DNA of 64,000 nt. Source: Bradyrhizobium cajani. GTDB lineage: Bacteria; Pseudomonadota; Alphaproteobacteria; Rhizobiales; Xanthobacteraceae. Position numbers and translations under genes: made by a program. Below, piece by piece: positions 38,201 through 45,803 of the stretch (position 1 is the stretch's first letter; each line of letters opens with the position of its first letter). The notes beneath the pieces are model-generated. The model searched no databases. It saw only the letters and a program-made list of their open reading frames with translations, and had not been told where the DNA came from. The stretch is from NCBI RefSeq assembly GCF_009759665.1, contig NZ_WQNE01000005.1, positions 124,001 to 188,000 of the forward strand. The letters are read 5' to 3'.

Positions 38201-38723
38201 CGCGGTCGCGGTGAACTACGCCAAGCTGTTGGCCTACAAGGACGAATACGAAGTCGCGCGCCTCTTCACCGACGGCGCATTCGAGCAGCAGCTCCGCGAC
38301 CAGTTCGAGGGCGACTTCAAGTTCAACTTCAACCTGGCCCCGCCGATCCTGGCCTCGGGCGTCGATGCGCTGGGACGCCCGAAGAAGCGCGCCTTCGGCC
38401 CGTGGATGCTGAACGTCTTCCGCGTGCTGGCGAAATTCAAATTCCTGCGCGGCACGCCGCTCGACATTTTCGGCCGCAGCGCCGACCGCAAGCTCGAGCG
38501 CGACCTGATCGCCGGGTACGAGAAGGACGTCGCCACCGTGCTCGGCCTGCTGTCGCCGGTCACGATCGACACCGCCGTCGAGCTTCTGTCATTGCCCGAC
38601 CGCATCCGCGGCTATGGCCCGGTGAAGGAGAAGGCGGTGCACGACGCCAAGGCCCGCTACGCCCAGCTCGCCGCGGATCTCGCGAGCCCACCGCCGGCAC
38701 CAAGGCAGATCGCGGCGGAGTAA
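35232..38723 (+). CDS. Indolepyruvate ferredoxin oxidoreductase family protein, fused subunits
   Basis: This large 1163-residue TPP enzyme oxidatively decarboxylates a 2-oxoacid to acyl-CoA with ferredoxin or a flavodoxin as acceptor. It combines the TPP-binding alpha part (GYRGSPLGGYDQQL, then LGDGTYFHSG in the middle), a [4Fe-4S] region near 639-685 (CEGCGDCSVQSNC, CNKDYSCLKGFC) and the gamma part (VGGVGGTGVLTIGALLG). The fused form is common in proteobacteria. The substrate may be an aryl or branched 2-oxoacid. GAGGACAG precedes ATG. The next genes form a CoA-thioester degradation set. Confidence 0.93.
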   Translation: MGINQGPISLDQKYTQQTGHVFTTGIQALVRLPMAQIRRDRANGLNTAGFISGYRGSPLGGYDQQLFAARKHLEQYNIKFQPGVNEDLAATAVWGSQQLNLSPGAKYDGVVGIWYGKGPGVDRCGDVFRHGNAAGSAKNGGVLCLAGDDHGAKSSTVPHQSDHAFISALMPYLYPSSIHEMIEMGLLGIAMSRYSGCWVGMKVITETVETTAEIDLTDEMKPFIIPTDFELPPGGLNLRWPDDRFEQDRRLQDYKGFAAIAFARANKVNRITMDSPNARFGIMASGKSYEDVRQALRELGITEEVAAKIGLRLYKIGMPWPLEPEGVRQFAVGLEEIFIVEERREIVENQVKQELFNWRDDVRPRIVGKMDEHDKRFLTFAAELSVASLATSLTERLLRLNLNPEIAEMLRVKADWFNGRQATQMQAVAPVSRTPYFCSGCPHNTSTKVPEGSRALAGIGCHFMALWMDRSTETFTHMGGEGVPWVGIAPFTNENHIFANLGDGTYFHSGILAIRQAIASKANITYKILYNDAVAMTGGQRHDGDLSPQKIMAQLHAEGISEIYLVSENPDAYPSHSIAPGVKKYHRDELDNVMKMCREYKGTSAIVFVQTCAAEKRRRRKRGLMEDPARRVMINPAVCEGCGDCSVQSNCISVEPLETEFGRKRAINQSSCNKDYSCLKGFCPSFVTIDGGAPRHRAPAELSEIGELPEPASRPTLDKPYNIAVGGVGGTGVLTIGALLGMAAHIEGKASMILDMSGLAQKGGAVLSHVRLSDHPAEVTCSRIVTGTADLVLAADEVVAVAKDTISLCDSGRTRGIINSHVIPTADFVLNRDFNFQTRKLNGLLETALHKDSVFFDFTRPAEQLLGDAIATNMMMMGYAYQKGLFPLSAESIEQAIEVNGVSIKMNKEAFRLGRLAVADPKRLADMLKGTDEVVAPKTLDAMTLDEIIEHRAKHLVAYQNTRLAKRYRKLVDQVRDAAAKGGYGDALPRAVAVNYAKLLAYKDEYEVARLFTDGAFEQQLRDQFEGDFKFNFNLAPPILASGVDALGRPKKRAFGPWMLNVFRVLAKFKFLRGTPLDIFGRSADRKLERDLIAGYEKDVATVLGLLSPVTIDTAVELLSLPDRIRGYGPVKEKAVHDAKARYAQLAADLASPPPAPRQIAAE

Positions 38724-38734
38724 GCTGCGCTTTC

Positions 38735-38810
38735 GTAGCCCGGGTGAGCGAAGCGACACCCGGGACAGTGCTCGCGGAATCCCGGATGTCGCTACGCTCA
38801 TCCGGGCTAC
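38735..38810. repeat. Palindromic repeat, family E (intact)
   Basis: GTAGCCCGGGTGAGCGAAGC opens and GCTACGCTCATCCGGGCTAC closes it, with CGACACCCGGG pairing to CCCGGATGTCG inside. This copy lacks the extra 38-base module seen in the copy at 23921-24029. Confidence 0.88.
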
Positions 38811-38933
38811 AATCCATTGTGTTGCGCGACGAGCGACCCACCACCGGCTACTGTGCATGGGGTTGTTTTCGTAAAAAAAGAAAATCGCTTGCGCCGTCGG
38901 GCAAAACACCTTTAGGATTTTGCTGTCGCCCAC

Positions 38934-39046
38934 GTCATTGCGAGCACCGGGTCCGCGCGAAGCGCGGCCCGATGACAGGCTCCGCGAAGCAATCCAGAAC
39001 TGCATCCGCGGAAAGACTTCTGGATTGCTTCGCTGCGCTCGCAATG
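38934..39046. repeat. Palindromic repeat, family D, interrupted by an internal module
   Basis: GTCATTGCGAGC starts the left arm, then about 38 foreign bases (38948-38986) containing CCGCGCGAAGCGCGG and GATGACAGGCTCC, then the arm resumes with GCGAAGCAATCCAGA. The right arm is intact. The inserted segment is nearly the same as the one inside the family E copy at 23921-24029. Confidence 0.87.
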
Positions 39047-39202
39047 TGGGTGAGGATGGCACTCCGCTGCTTACCCCACTTGTATCCCACTTGCGCCAAC
39101 TCGCTGCCCTCTCGCCCGACGGAATATTTCCGCGCTTGCCAATCAGGCCACCGCGGTTCAGAAAAACGGAGCAAAGAAGAAACGCGAGCGGAGACCTGAA
39201 GT

Positions 39203-40360
39203 TTGACCATCAAGGGCAAGGCCTACATTGCCGGGATTTTTGAACACCCGACCCGGCATGCGCCGGACAAATCCACCGCCCAGCTCCACGCCGAGGTCGC
39301 CAAGGGCGCGATCGAGGATGCCGGGCTCTCCAAGGACGATGTCGACGGCTATTTCTGCGCGGGCGACGCTCCCGGCGGCGCCTGGCCGATGGTCGATTAT
39401 CTCGGCCTGAACACCAAAAAGCTCCGTCACGTCGATTCCACCGAGACCGGCGGTTGTTCCTACATCATCCATCTCGGCCATGCGGCTGAGGCGATCGCGG
39501 CGGGCAAGTGCTCGATCGCGCTGATCACGCTTGCCGGCAAGCCGCGCACCGGCGTGATGCCGCCGCGTGCGGCCGGCGCCGAGGTCGATTTCGAGTCCGC
39601 TTACGGCGCGACCACGCACAATGCCTACGGCATGTGTGCCATGCGCCACATGCACGACTATGGCACCACCAGCGAGCAGCTCGCCTGGATCAAGGTCGCG
39701 GCCTCCCATCACGCGCAATACAATCCACATGCGATGCTCAAGGACGTCGTCACCGTCGAGGACGTGCTGAACTCGCCGATGATCTCCGATCCCCTGCACC
39801 GCATGGATTGCTGCGTCGTCTCCGACGGCGGCGGCGCGCTGATCGTGACGACGCCGGAGATTGCGAAGAGCCTGAAGAAGCCGCTGGTCAAGCTGATCGG
39901 CCATGGCGAGGCCATGAAGGGCCCGCGCGGCGGCAAGGATCTCGACCTCACGTACTCCGCCGGCGTCTGGTCCGGCCCGCGCGCGTTCGAGGAAGCCGGC
40001 GTCACACCAAAGGACATCAAATACGCCTCGATCTACGACAGCTTCACCATCACCGTCTTGATGCAGCTCGAAGACCTCGGCTTCTGCAAGAAGGGCGAGG
40101 GCGGCAAGTTCGTCGCCGACGGCAATCTGATCTCGGGCGTCGGCAAGCTGCCGTTCAACACCGACGGTGGCGGCCTGTGCAGCAACCACCCGGTCAACCG
40201 CGGCGGCATGACCAAGATCATCGAGGCCGTCAGGCAGCTGCGCGGCGAGGCGCATCCGAAAGTGCAGGTCAAGAATTGCGATCTCGCCATCGCCCACGGC
40301 ACCGGCGGCCTGTTGGGCGTTCGCCATGCCGCCTCGACGGCCATTCTGGAGCGCGTGTGA
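39203..40360 (+). CDS. SCPx-type thiolase / acetyl-CoA acetyltransferase family protein
   Basis: This 385-residue thiolase-fold enzyme is of the SCPx/Ltp2 kind. ETGGCSYIIHLGHAAEAI carries Cys85 at the active-site position; GGMTKIIEAVRQLRGEAHP and AHGTGGLLGVRHAA are late motifs. It probably cleaves or forms a C-C bond in acyl-CoA. The start is TTG at 39203, with GGAGA upstream. Its TGA overlaps the next gene's ATG, which encodes a DUF35 partner, a pairing typical of such thiolases and retro-aldolases. Confidence 0.88.
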   Translation: MTIKGKAYIAGIFEHPTRHAPDKSTAQLHAEVAKGAIEDAGLSKDDVDGYFCAGDAPGGAWPMVDYLGLNTKKLRHVDSTETGGCSYIIHLGHAAEAIAAGKCSIALITLAGKPRTGVMPPRAAGAEVDFESAYGATTHNAYGMCAMRHMHDYGTTSEQLAWIKVAASHHAQYNPHAMLKDVVTVEDVLNSPMISDPLHRMDCCVVSDGGGALIVTTPEIAKSLKKPLVKLIGHGEAMKGPRGGKDLDLTYSAGVWSGPRAFEEAGVTPKDIKYASIYDSFTITVLMQLEDLGFCKKGEGGKFVADGNLISGVGKLPFNTDGGGLCSNHPVNRGGMTKIIEAVRQLRGEAHPKVQVKNCDLAIAHGTGGLLGVRHAASTAILERV

Positions 40361-40749
40361 TGAGCGAGACGAAGAAATATCCGGCGCCGGCGACCAACCC
40401 GGAGACCGCTGCGTTCTGGGAGGCGGCCAAGCAGGGCAAGTTCATGATCAAGCGCTGCACCGCCTGCGGCGAAGCGCATTACTTCCCGCGCGCGATCTGC
40501 CCGTTCTGCTACTCCGACAAGACGGTGTGGGAGCAGGCTTCGGGCGAGGGCACGATCTACACCTACAGCCTGATGCGGAAGTCGCCGACCGGTCCTTATG
40601 CGATCGGCTACGTCACGCTGAAGGAAGGCCCGTCGGTGCAGACCAATTTCGTCGACTGCGATCTAACGACGTTGAAGATCGGCCAGAAGGTGAAGGTGGT
40701 GTTTAAGCCGACCGATGGCGCGCCGCTGCCGTTCTTCACGGTGGCCTGA
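40360..40749 (+). CDS. DUF35/OB-fold zinc-ribbon thiolase partner
   Basis: This 129-residue protein has a rubredoxin-like zinc ribbon with C33, C36, C47 and C50 (CTACGEAHYFPRAICPFC), then an OB-fold with TYSLMRKSPTGPYAIGYVTL and IGQKVKVVFKPTDG. DUF35 proteins form obligate complexes with SCPx-type thiolases, supplying an acyl-CoA-binding surface. It overlaps the thiolase stop codon by one base, so the two are almost certainly one functional unit. Confidence 0.9.
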   Translation: MSETKKYPAPATNPETAAFWEAAKQGKFMIKRCTACGEAHYFPRAICPFCYSDKTVWEQASGEGTIYTYSLMRKSPTGPYAIGYVTLKEGPSVQTNFVDCDLTTLKIGQKVKVVFKPTDGAPLPFFTVA

Positions 40750-40766
40750 GCGCGAGGCAAGATGTA

Positions 40767-40918
40767 ACCCTCCCCCCTTGCGGGAGAGGGTGGCAGCCGA
40801 AGGCTGCCGGGTGAGGGGTCTCTCTCCACACGAAAAGTGTCACTGCGGAGCGAACCCCTCACCCGAGTGAGTTTGTTGCAAGAGCGGTGCTGCCCTCTCC
40901 CACAAGGGGAGAGGGCAC
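40767..40918. repeat. Palindromic repeat, family I
   Basis: AACCCTCCCCCCTTGCGGGA with GAGGGTGGCAGCCGAAGGCT opens the block, and CCTCTCCCACAAGGGGAGAG closes it. An internal arm contains ACCCCTCACC facing GGTGAGGGGT. A relative is at 41846-41960. It lies between the DUF35 and MaoC genes of the same direction. Confidence 0.82.
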
Positions 40919-40966
40919 ATTAACGAGCGCCGCTGCTCGCTGAGAGACCGGGAGGAAACCAGAAAA

Positions 40967-41827
40967 ATGTCGGCCAGATATGAAGAGCTCAAAGGCCTGA
41001 AAAACCTCGGCCAGAAATACGCCTACGCTGATCGCGAAGTCATGCTCTACGCCTGCGGCATCGGGCTCGGCGCCGACCCCATGGATGAAAACGAGCTCGC
41101 CTTCGTCAACGAGGGCACGCTGACGCCGCGGCCGCTCAAGGTGGTGCCGACCTTTGCATCCGTCGCAGCCTGGGGCTCGGGTCCCGGCGAGATGAACCTC
41201 AACCGCGTGATGGTGGTCGACGGCGAGCGCGACATCACCTTTCATCAGCCGCTGCCGGTGGCCGCGCACATCACCGCGGACTCCTCCGTGCTCGAGGTCT
41301 ACGACAAGGGCAAGGACAAGGGCGTCGTCATCAGCCACCAGACCGTGCTGAAGAACGAGAAGGGCGAGAAGCTCGCAACGCTCGTCGCTTCGCGCTTTGC
41401 CCGCGGCGATGGCGGCTTTGGCGGCCCGAATCTGACCCAGCCGGATCCGCACAAGATCCCGTCGCGCAGCCCCGACAAGACCATCGACATCACCACGCGC
41501 CCCGACCAGGCGCTGGTCTATCGCCTCTGCGGCGACCGTAACCCGCTGCACAGCGATCCCGAGTTTGCGAAGAAGGCCGGCTTCCCGCGGCCGATCCTGC
41601 ACGGCATGTGTACCTACGGCATCACCTGCCGCGGCGTGCTCCAGACCTATGCCGACTACGACGCAAGCGCGTTCCGCCAGCACGTCGCGCGGTTCTCCTC
41701 GCCGGTCTATCCCGGCGAGACCGTGACCATGGACCTCTGGAAGGACGGCAACGTGATCTCGTTCGAGGCCAAGGTGAAGTCGCGCGGCGTCACCGTGATC
41801 AAGAACGGCAAGACGGTGCTGGGTTAG
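40967..41827 (+). CDS. MaoC-type double-hotdog enoyl-CoA hydratase
   Basis: This 286-residue hydratase has two hotdog folds. The second carries the hydratase-2 signature CGDRNPLHSDPEFAKKAGF, with Asp190 and His195 as catalytic pair, followed by RPILHGMCTYG. This is nearly the motif of the (R)-specific hydratase domain of peroxisomal multifunctional enzyme 2. It would hydrate a 2-enoyl-CoA to (R)-3-hydroxyacyl-CoA. The gene sits between the thiolase pair and an MFE-2-like dehydrogenase. Confidence 0.92.
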   Translation: MSARYEELKGLKNLGQKYAYADREVMLYACGIGLGADPMDENELAFVNEGTLTPRPLKVVPTFASVAAWGSGPGEMNLNRVMVVDGERDITFHQPLPVAAHITADSSVLEVYDKGKDKGVVISHQTVLKNEKGEKLATLVASRFARGDGGFGGPNLTQPDPHKIPSRSPDKTIDITTRPDQALVYRLCGDRNPLHSDPEFAKKAGFPRPILHGMCTYGITCRGVLQTYADYDASAFRQHVARFSSPVYPGETVTMDLWKDGNVISFEAKVKSRGVTVIKNGKTVLG

Positions 41828-41845
41828 GCGGGCACCGGCGGCGTA

Positions 41846-41960
41846 CTCCCTCGCCCCGCTCTTGCGGGGAGAGGGTGGGGTGAGGGGGCTCTCACCACGA
41901 GCCGCGACGGTCTTGAGACCGCAAGGGCGATCCGACCTCTCCCCGCAGGCGGGGAGAGGT
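41846..41960. repeat. Palindromic repeat, family I
   Basis: CTCCCTCGCCCCGCTCTTGC and GGGGAGAGGGTGGGGTGAGG open the element; GACCTCTCCCCGCAGGCGGG and GAGAGG close it. It separates the MaoC and SDR genes. Confidence 0.8.
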
Positions 41961-41990
41961 GAAAGAAAACAAAAACAGGGAGAAGCCACC

Positions 41991-42869
41991 ATGGGACTAC
42001 TCGACGGCAAGGTTGCGCTGATCACCGGCGCGGGCGGGGGGCTTGGTGAGGCCTACGCAAGGCTGTTCGCGCGGGAAGGGGCGTCCGTCGTTGTCAACGA
42101 CCTCGGCGGTCCCCGCGACGGCTCCGGTGCCGACAAGTCCATGGCGCAGCAAGTGGTCGATGCGATCAAGGCGGAGGGCGGCAAGGCCGTCGCGAATGGG
42201 GCCGACATCTCCACCATGGAAGGCGGCCAGTCGGTGTTCGACGACGCCATCAAGCACTTTGGCCGCGCCGATATCCTCGTCAACAACGCCGGGATTTTGC
42301 GCGACCAGACCTTCGCCAAGGCCTCGGAGGCCGACTGGGACATGGTCATCAAGGTGCATCTGAAGGGCGCCTTTTGTTGCACCATGCCGGTGTTTCGCTG
42401 GATGCGGGAAAACGGCGGCGGCGTCATCGTCAACACCTCCTCGACCTCGGGCCTGATCGGCAATTTCGGCCAGACCAATTACGGCGCGGCCAAGGGTGGC
42501 ATCTGGGGCCTGTCCAACGTGCTGGCGATCGAGGGACGCAAGTACAACATCCGGATCTGGACCCTGGCGCCGGGCGCACTGACCCGCATGACCGCAGACC
42601 TGCCCCGCTACAAAGAGAACCCCTCGGCGGCGCTGGGGCCGGACGGCATCGCGCCGGCCGTGCTATACATGGTCAGCGATTTGTCGGGCGACCAGACCGG
42701 CAAGGTGCTGGGCGTGTCCGGGCCCCGCGGCGTGCGCGAGATGCGGATGATGGAAATGGAAGGCTGGAAACCGCCGCACACGGGCTGGAAGGCCCAGGAC
42801 ATCGTCGATCACGCCAAGGAGATCTTCTTCTCCGAGGAGCAGATCAAGATGGGCGCGCGGCGGTTCTGA
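41991..42869 (+). CDS. SDR, (R)-3-hydroxyacyl-CoA dehydrogenase-like (MFE-2 type)
   Basis: This 292-residue short-chain dehydrogenase has TGAGGGLG (12-19), the MFE-2/17-beta-HSD4-type loop VNDLGGPRDGSG, NNAG near 98-101, serines 151-153 and Y164xxxK168. The order and loop match the dehydrogenase part of peroxisomal multifunctional enzyme 2, which oxidises (R)-3-hydroxyacyl-CoA to 3-ketoacyl-CoA. It directly follows the MaoC hydratase, so the two form a split MFE-2. ATG 41991 is the family-type start; longer in-frame starts fall in repeat DNA. Confidence 0.9.
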   Translation: MGLLDGKVALITGAGGGLGEAYARLFAREGASVVVNDLGGPRDGSGADKSMAQQVVDAIKAEGGKAVANGADISTMEGGQSVFDDAIKHFGRADILVNNAGILRDQTFAKASEADWDMVIKVHLKGAFCCTMPVFRWMRENGGGVIVNTSSTSGLIGNFGQTNYGAAKGGIWGLSNVLAIEGRKYNIRIWTLAPGALTRMTADLPRYKENPSAALGPDGIAPAVLYMVSDLSGDQTGKVLGVSGPRGVREMRMMEMEGWKPPHTGWKAQDIVDHAKEIFFSEEQIKMGARRF

Positions 42870-42876
42870 TTCACTG

Positions 42877-42953
42877 TCGTTCCGGGGCACACGTAGCGTG
42901 AACCCGGAACCTCGAGATTCCGGGTTCGGCTCTGCGAGCCGCCCCGGAATGAC
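42877..42953. repeat. Palindromic repeat, family F
   Basis: GTCGTTCCGGGGCACACGTA and GCGTGAACCCGGAACCTCGA face ATTCCGGGTTC and GCCCCGGAATGAC. It lies between the SDR and the DapA-like gene and resembles the element at 29761. Confidence 0.87.
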
Positions 42954-42974
42954 GAACGAGAGGATAAAGGACTT

Positions 42975-43928
42975 ATGAAACTCACCGCCGACGCCAAGGG
43001 CACCTTCGCAATCGCGCCGACACCGTTCCACGATGACGGCCGGATCGACGAGCGCTCGATCGACCGCCTGACCGATTTCTACGAGGAGGTCGGCTGCGAT
43101 GGCGTTACCGTGCTCGGCATTCTCGGTGAGGCGCCCAAGCTCGACGCCGCCGAGGCTGAGCAGGTGGCGGTGCGCTTCGTCAAGCGCGCCAAGAAGATGC
43201 AGGTGATCGTCGGTGTCTCCGCGCCGGGCTTTGCCACCATGCGCTCGCTGGCGAAGGCCTCGATGGATGCGGGCGCGGCCGGCGTGATGATCGCGCCGCC
43301 GCCCTCGCTCCGCACCGACGACCAGATCGTCGGCTATTTCAAGCAGGCTGCGGAAGCCATCGGCCCGGACGTGCCCTGGGTGCTCCAGGACTATCCGCTG
43401 ACCCTGCAAGTGGTGTTCACCCCCGCCGTGATCCGCAAGATCGTCATGGACAATCCGAATTGCGTGATGCTCAAGCACGAGGACTGGCCGGGCCTCGAGA
43501 AGATCACGACACTGCGCAATTTCCAGAAGGACGGCTCCCTCCGCCCGCTCTCGATCCTCTGCGGCAACGGCGGCACGTTCCTGGACTTCGAGATGGAGCG
43601 CGGCGCCGACGGTGCCATGACCGGCTATGCCTTCCCCGAGCTTCTGATCGATGTCGTGAACCTCTCCAAGGCCGGCAAGCGCGATGCCGCGCATGATCTG
43701 TTCGATGCGCATCTGCCGCTGATCCGCTACGAGCAGCAGCCGGGCGTCGGCCTGACCATTCGCAAATACGTGTTGCAGAAGCGCGGCATCATCGCCTCCA
43801 GCGCCCAGCGCAAGCCCGGCGCGACCATCACGCCGACGGCGAAGGCCGAGGTCGAGTATCTGCTGTCGCGCGTTGCCCGCTTCGACAAGCGCGCCAATCT
43901 TGGGCCCCAATCAAGCGCCGCGGGTTAG
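42975..43928 (+). CDS. Dihydrodipicolinate synthase (DapA) family protein
   Basis: This 317-residue class I aldolase has a Schiff-base Lys167 (CVMLKHEDWPG) and Tyr140 (VLQDYPL), both at DapA-family positions. The usual GTTGE loop is altered to GILGE. It condenses or cleaves pyruvate-type substrates; lysine biosynthesis is less likely than a catabolic aldolase role, given the context of CoA-ester genes and the altered loop. The Nudix gene begins 4 bases after its stop. Confidence 0.9.
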   Translation: MKLTADAKGTFAIAPTPFHDDGRIDERSIDRLTDFYEEVGCDGVTVLGILGEAPKLDAAEAEQVAVRFVKRAKKMQVIVGVSAPGFATMRSLAKASMDAGAAGVMIAPPPSLRTDDQIVGYFKQAAEAIGPDVPWVLQDYPLTLQVVFTPAVIRKIVMDNPNCVMLKHEDWPGLEKITTLRNFQKDGSLRPLSILCGNGGTFLDFEMERGADGAMTGYAFPELLIDVVNLSKAGKRDAAHDLFDAHLPLIRYEQQPGVGLTIRKYVLQKRGIIASSAQRKPGATITPTAKAEVEYLLSRVARFDKRANLGPQSSAAG

Positions 43929-43932
43929 TTGA

Positions 43933-44748
43933 ATGGCCGAGACATCAGCATCGCGCCCGGCTTCGACCATCCTTCTGCTCCGTGATGGCGCGGGTGTCGA
44001 CGGCAAGAGCCGCGACGAAGTCGAAGTCTTCATGATGGTTCGCCATCATCAGATCGAGTTCAACTCGGGCGCGCTGGTGTTTCCGGGCGGCAGTGTCGAT
44101 GCCGGCGACAAGGAGATCGTCGCGCGCTCCGACCTGTATTCGGGCGGCGAGGGGCTTAGCGAGGCAGACTGCGGCTTTCGGATTGCCGCGATCCGCGAGA
44201 CCTTTGAGGAGAGCGGCATTCTGCTGGCGCGGGCGAAGGATTCAGGGTTGCCGATCGGTGCCAGGCGCGCCGGCGAGATCGCCGACGCGCACCGCGTCGC
44301 GCTCAACGAGCACAAGATCAGCTTCCTCAGCATTCTCGCCGACAACGGCCTCCAGCTCGCGCTCGATACGCTCGTGCCTTACGCGCACTGGATCACGCCC
44401 GAGGGCATGCCGAAGCGGTTCGACACCTGGTTCTTCCTTGCCGCTGCACCGCCCGACCAGCTCGGCGCCCATGACGGTCGCGAGTCGACCGATTCCATTT
44501 GGGTCTCGCCGCGCGAGGCGGTGGAGGGCGGGGAGAGCGGCCGCTTCAAGCTGCCGTTCCCGACCACGCGCAATCTGATCCGGCTGGCCAAGCAGGGCAG
44601 CGTGAGCGCAGCGCTGGAGCATGCCCGCAGCATGTCCATCGTCACCGTGATGCCAGTCATGACCAAAACCGGCACCGGCCGCCAGCTCCGCATACCCCGC
44701 GAAGCCGGCTATGACGGCGAGGTGTTCGAGGTCGGGGCGGTCGGCTAG
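43933..44748 (+). CDS. NUDIX hydrolase with extended Nudix box (NUDT19-like)
   Basis: This 271-residue hydrolase is of the Nudix superfamily. The box begins GALVFPGGSVDAGD (residues 46-59), but the REx2EE part (RETFEESGI, 88-96) is reached only after a long insertion of about 30 residues, as in NUDT19/NUDT7-like CoA diphosphohydrolases. It would cleave a nucleoside diphosphate linkage, possibly in CoA or acyl-CoA. It lies at the end of the CoA-ester catabolic run. Confidence 0.85.
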   Translation: MAETSASRPASTILLLRDGAGVDGKSRDEVEVFMMVRHHQIEFNSGALVFPGGSVDAGDKEIVARSDLYSGGEGLSEADCGFRIAAIRETFEESGILLARAKDSGLPIGARRAGEIADAHRVALNEHKISFLSILADNGLQLALDTLVPYAHWITPEGMPKRFDTWFFLAAAPPDQLGAHDGRESTDSIWVSPREAVEGGESGRFKLPFPTTRNLIRLAKQGSVSAALEHARSMSIVTVMPVMTKTGTGRQLRIPREAGYDGEVFEVGAVG

Positions 44749-44811
44749 GACACTTCGGCACGCAACGAAGTATTGGCGCCTGCGACGCGCTAAGTTCCGT
44801 CCATTCGCGGA

Positions 44812-45744
44812 ATGGACGGGACGCATCGGATGGACCACCGGCAGGACACCAACATTGCCGCCGAGCTGGCGCTGCTGGTCGCGCTCGCGACGCTCTGGGG
44901 CGGCTCCTACACCTTCATCAAGCTCGGCGTCGCCACCATCCCGCCGATCACGCTGATTGCGGCGCGCACCACGATCGCGGGGCTCTTGCTGCTTGTCGTG
45001 ATGCGGGCGCGGGGCATCAGCATGCCGACGGATGCCGCGACCTGGCAGCGCTTCGCGTTCCAGGCCGTGCTCAACAGCGTCATCCCCTGGACGCTGATCG
45101 CCTGGGGCGAGCACCACGTCGATGCCGCGCTTGCCACCATCCTCAACTCGGCGGGGCCGATCTTCACCTTCCTGCTCACAGCCGTCGTCACCCACCACGA
45201 GGCGACGACCCCGCGAAAGCTGTTCGGTGTGGTGGCGGGCATGGCCGGCATCTGCCTGATCGTCGGCGTCGACGCCTTCCGTGACATCGACAGCGGCCTC
45301 GTCGCGGAGGCCGCCATCGTCGCAGCCACCATCTGCTACGCCTGCGCCGCGATCTTCGGCCGCAGCTTTAAAGGCCTTGATCCCATGGCGCCCGCGGCCG
45401 GATCGCTGCTGGCGGGTGCAGCCGTGCTGATCCCGGCCTCGCTCGTCGTCGAGCAGCCCTGGACGTTGTCGCCCTCGCTTAGCTCCGTGCTGGCGCTGCT
45501 TGCGCTCGCCGTGTTCTCGACCGCTGCGGCGTTTGCGATCTACTTCCGCCTGATCCAGACGTTGGGTTCGGTCGGCACCACCGCGCAGGCTTATCTGCGC
45601 GTGCCCATCGGGGTTGCCATCAGTGTCGCCTTCCTCGGCGAAACGCTGAGCCAGACCGCCTGGATCGGGCTTGCCTGCGTCGTCCTCGGCGTGGCCGCCA
45701 TGACGATCCCGGCCCGGCGGCCGGCCAGCGTCAAAACGTCATAA
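44812..45744 (+). CDS. DMT/EamA family transporter
   Basis: This 310-residue inner-membrane protein has ten hydrophobic helices arranged as two EamA repeats (LALLVALATLWGGSYTFIKL begins the first; EAAIVAATICYACAAIFGRS begins the second). The EamA family exports amino acids, metabolites or drugs. The substrate is unknown. In-frame starts at 44812 and 44830 are both possible. It is monocistronic, ahead of the histidine kinase. Confidence 0.88.
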   Translation: MDGTHRMDHRQDTNIAAELALLVALATLWGGSYTFIKLGVATIPPITLIAARTTIAGLLLLVVMRARGISMPTDAATWQRFAFQAVLNSVIPWTLIAWGEHHVDAALATILNSAGPIFTFLLTAVVTHHEATTPRKLFGVVAGMAGICLIVGVDAFRDIDSGLVAEAAIVAATICYACAAIFGRSFKGLDPMAPAAGSLLAGAAVLIPASLVVEQPWTLSPSLSSVLALLALAVFSTAAAFAIYFRLIQTLGSVGTTAQAYLRVPIGVAISVAFLGETLSQTAWIGLACVVLGVAAMTIPARRPASVKTS

Positions 45745-45803
45745 AGCCGGCAAGGCGGGCGGGCCGAGAATCACGATATTAAGGATATTCCGAGGCGGGA
45801 GGC

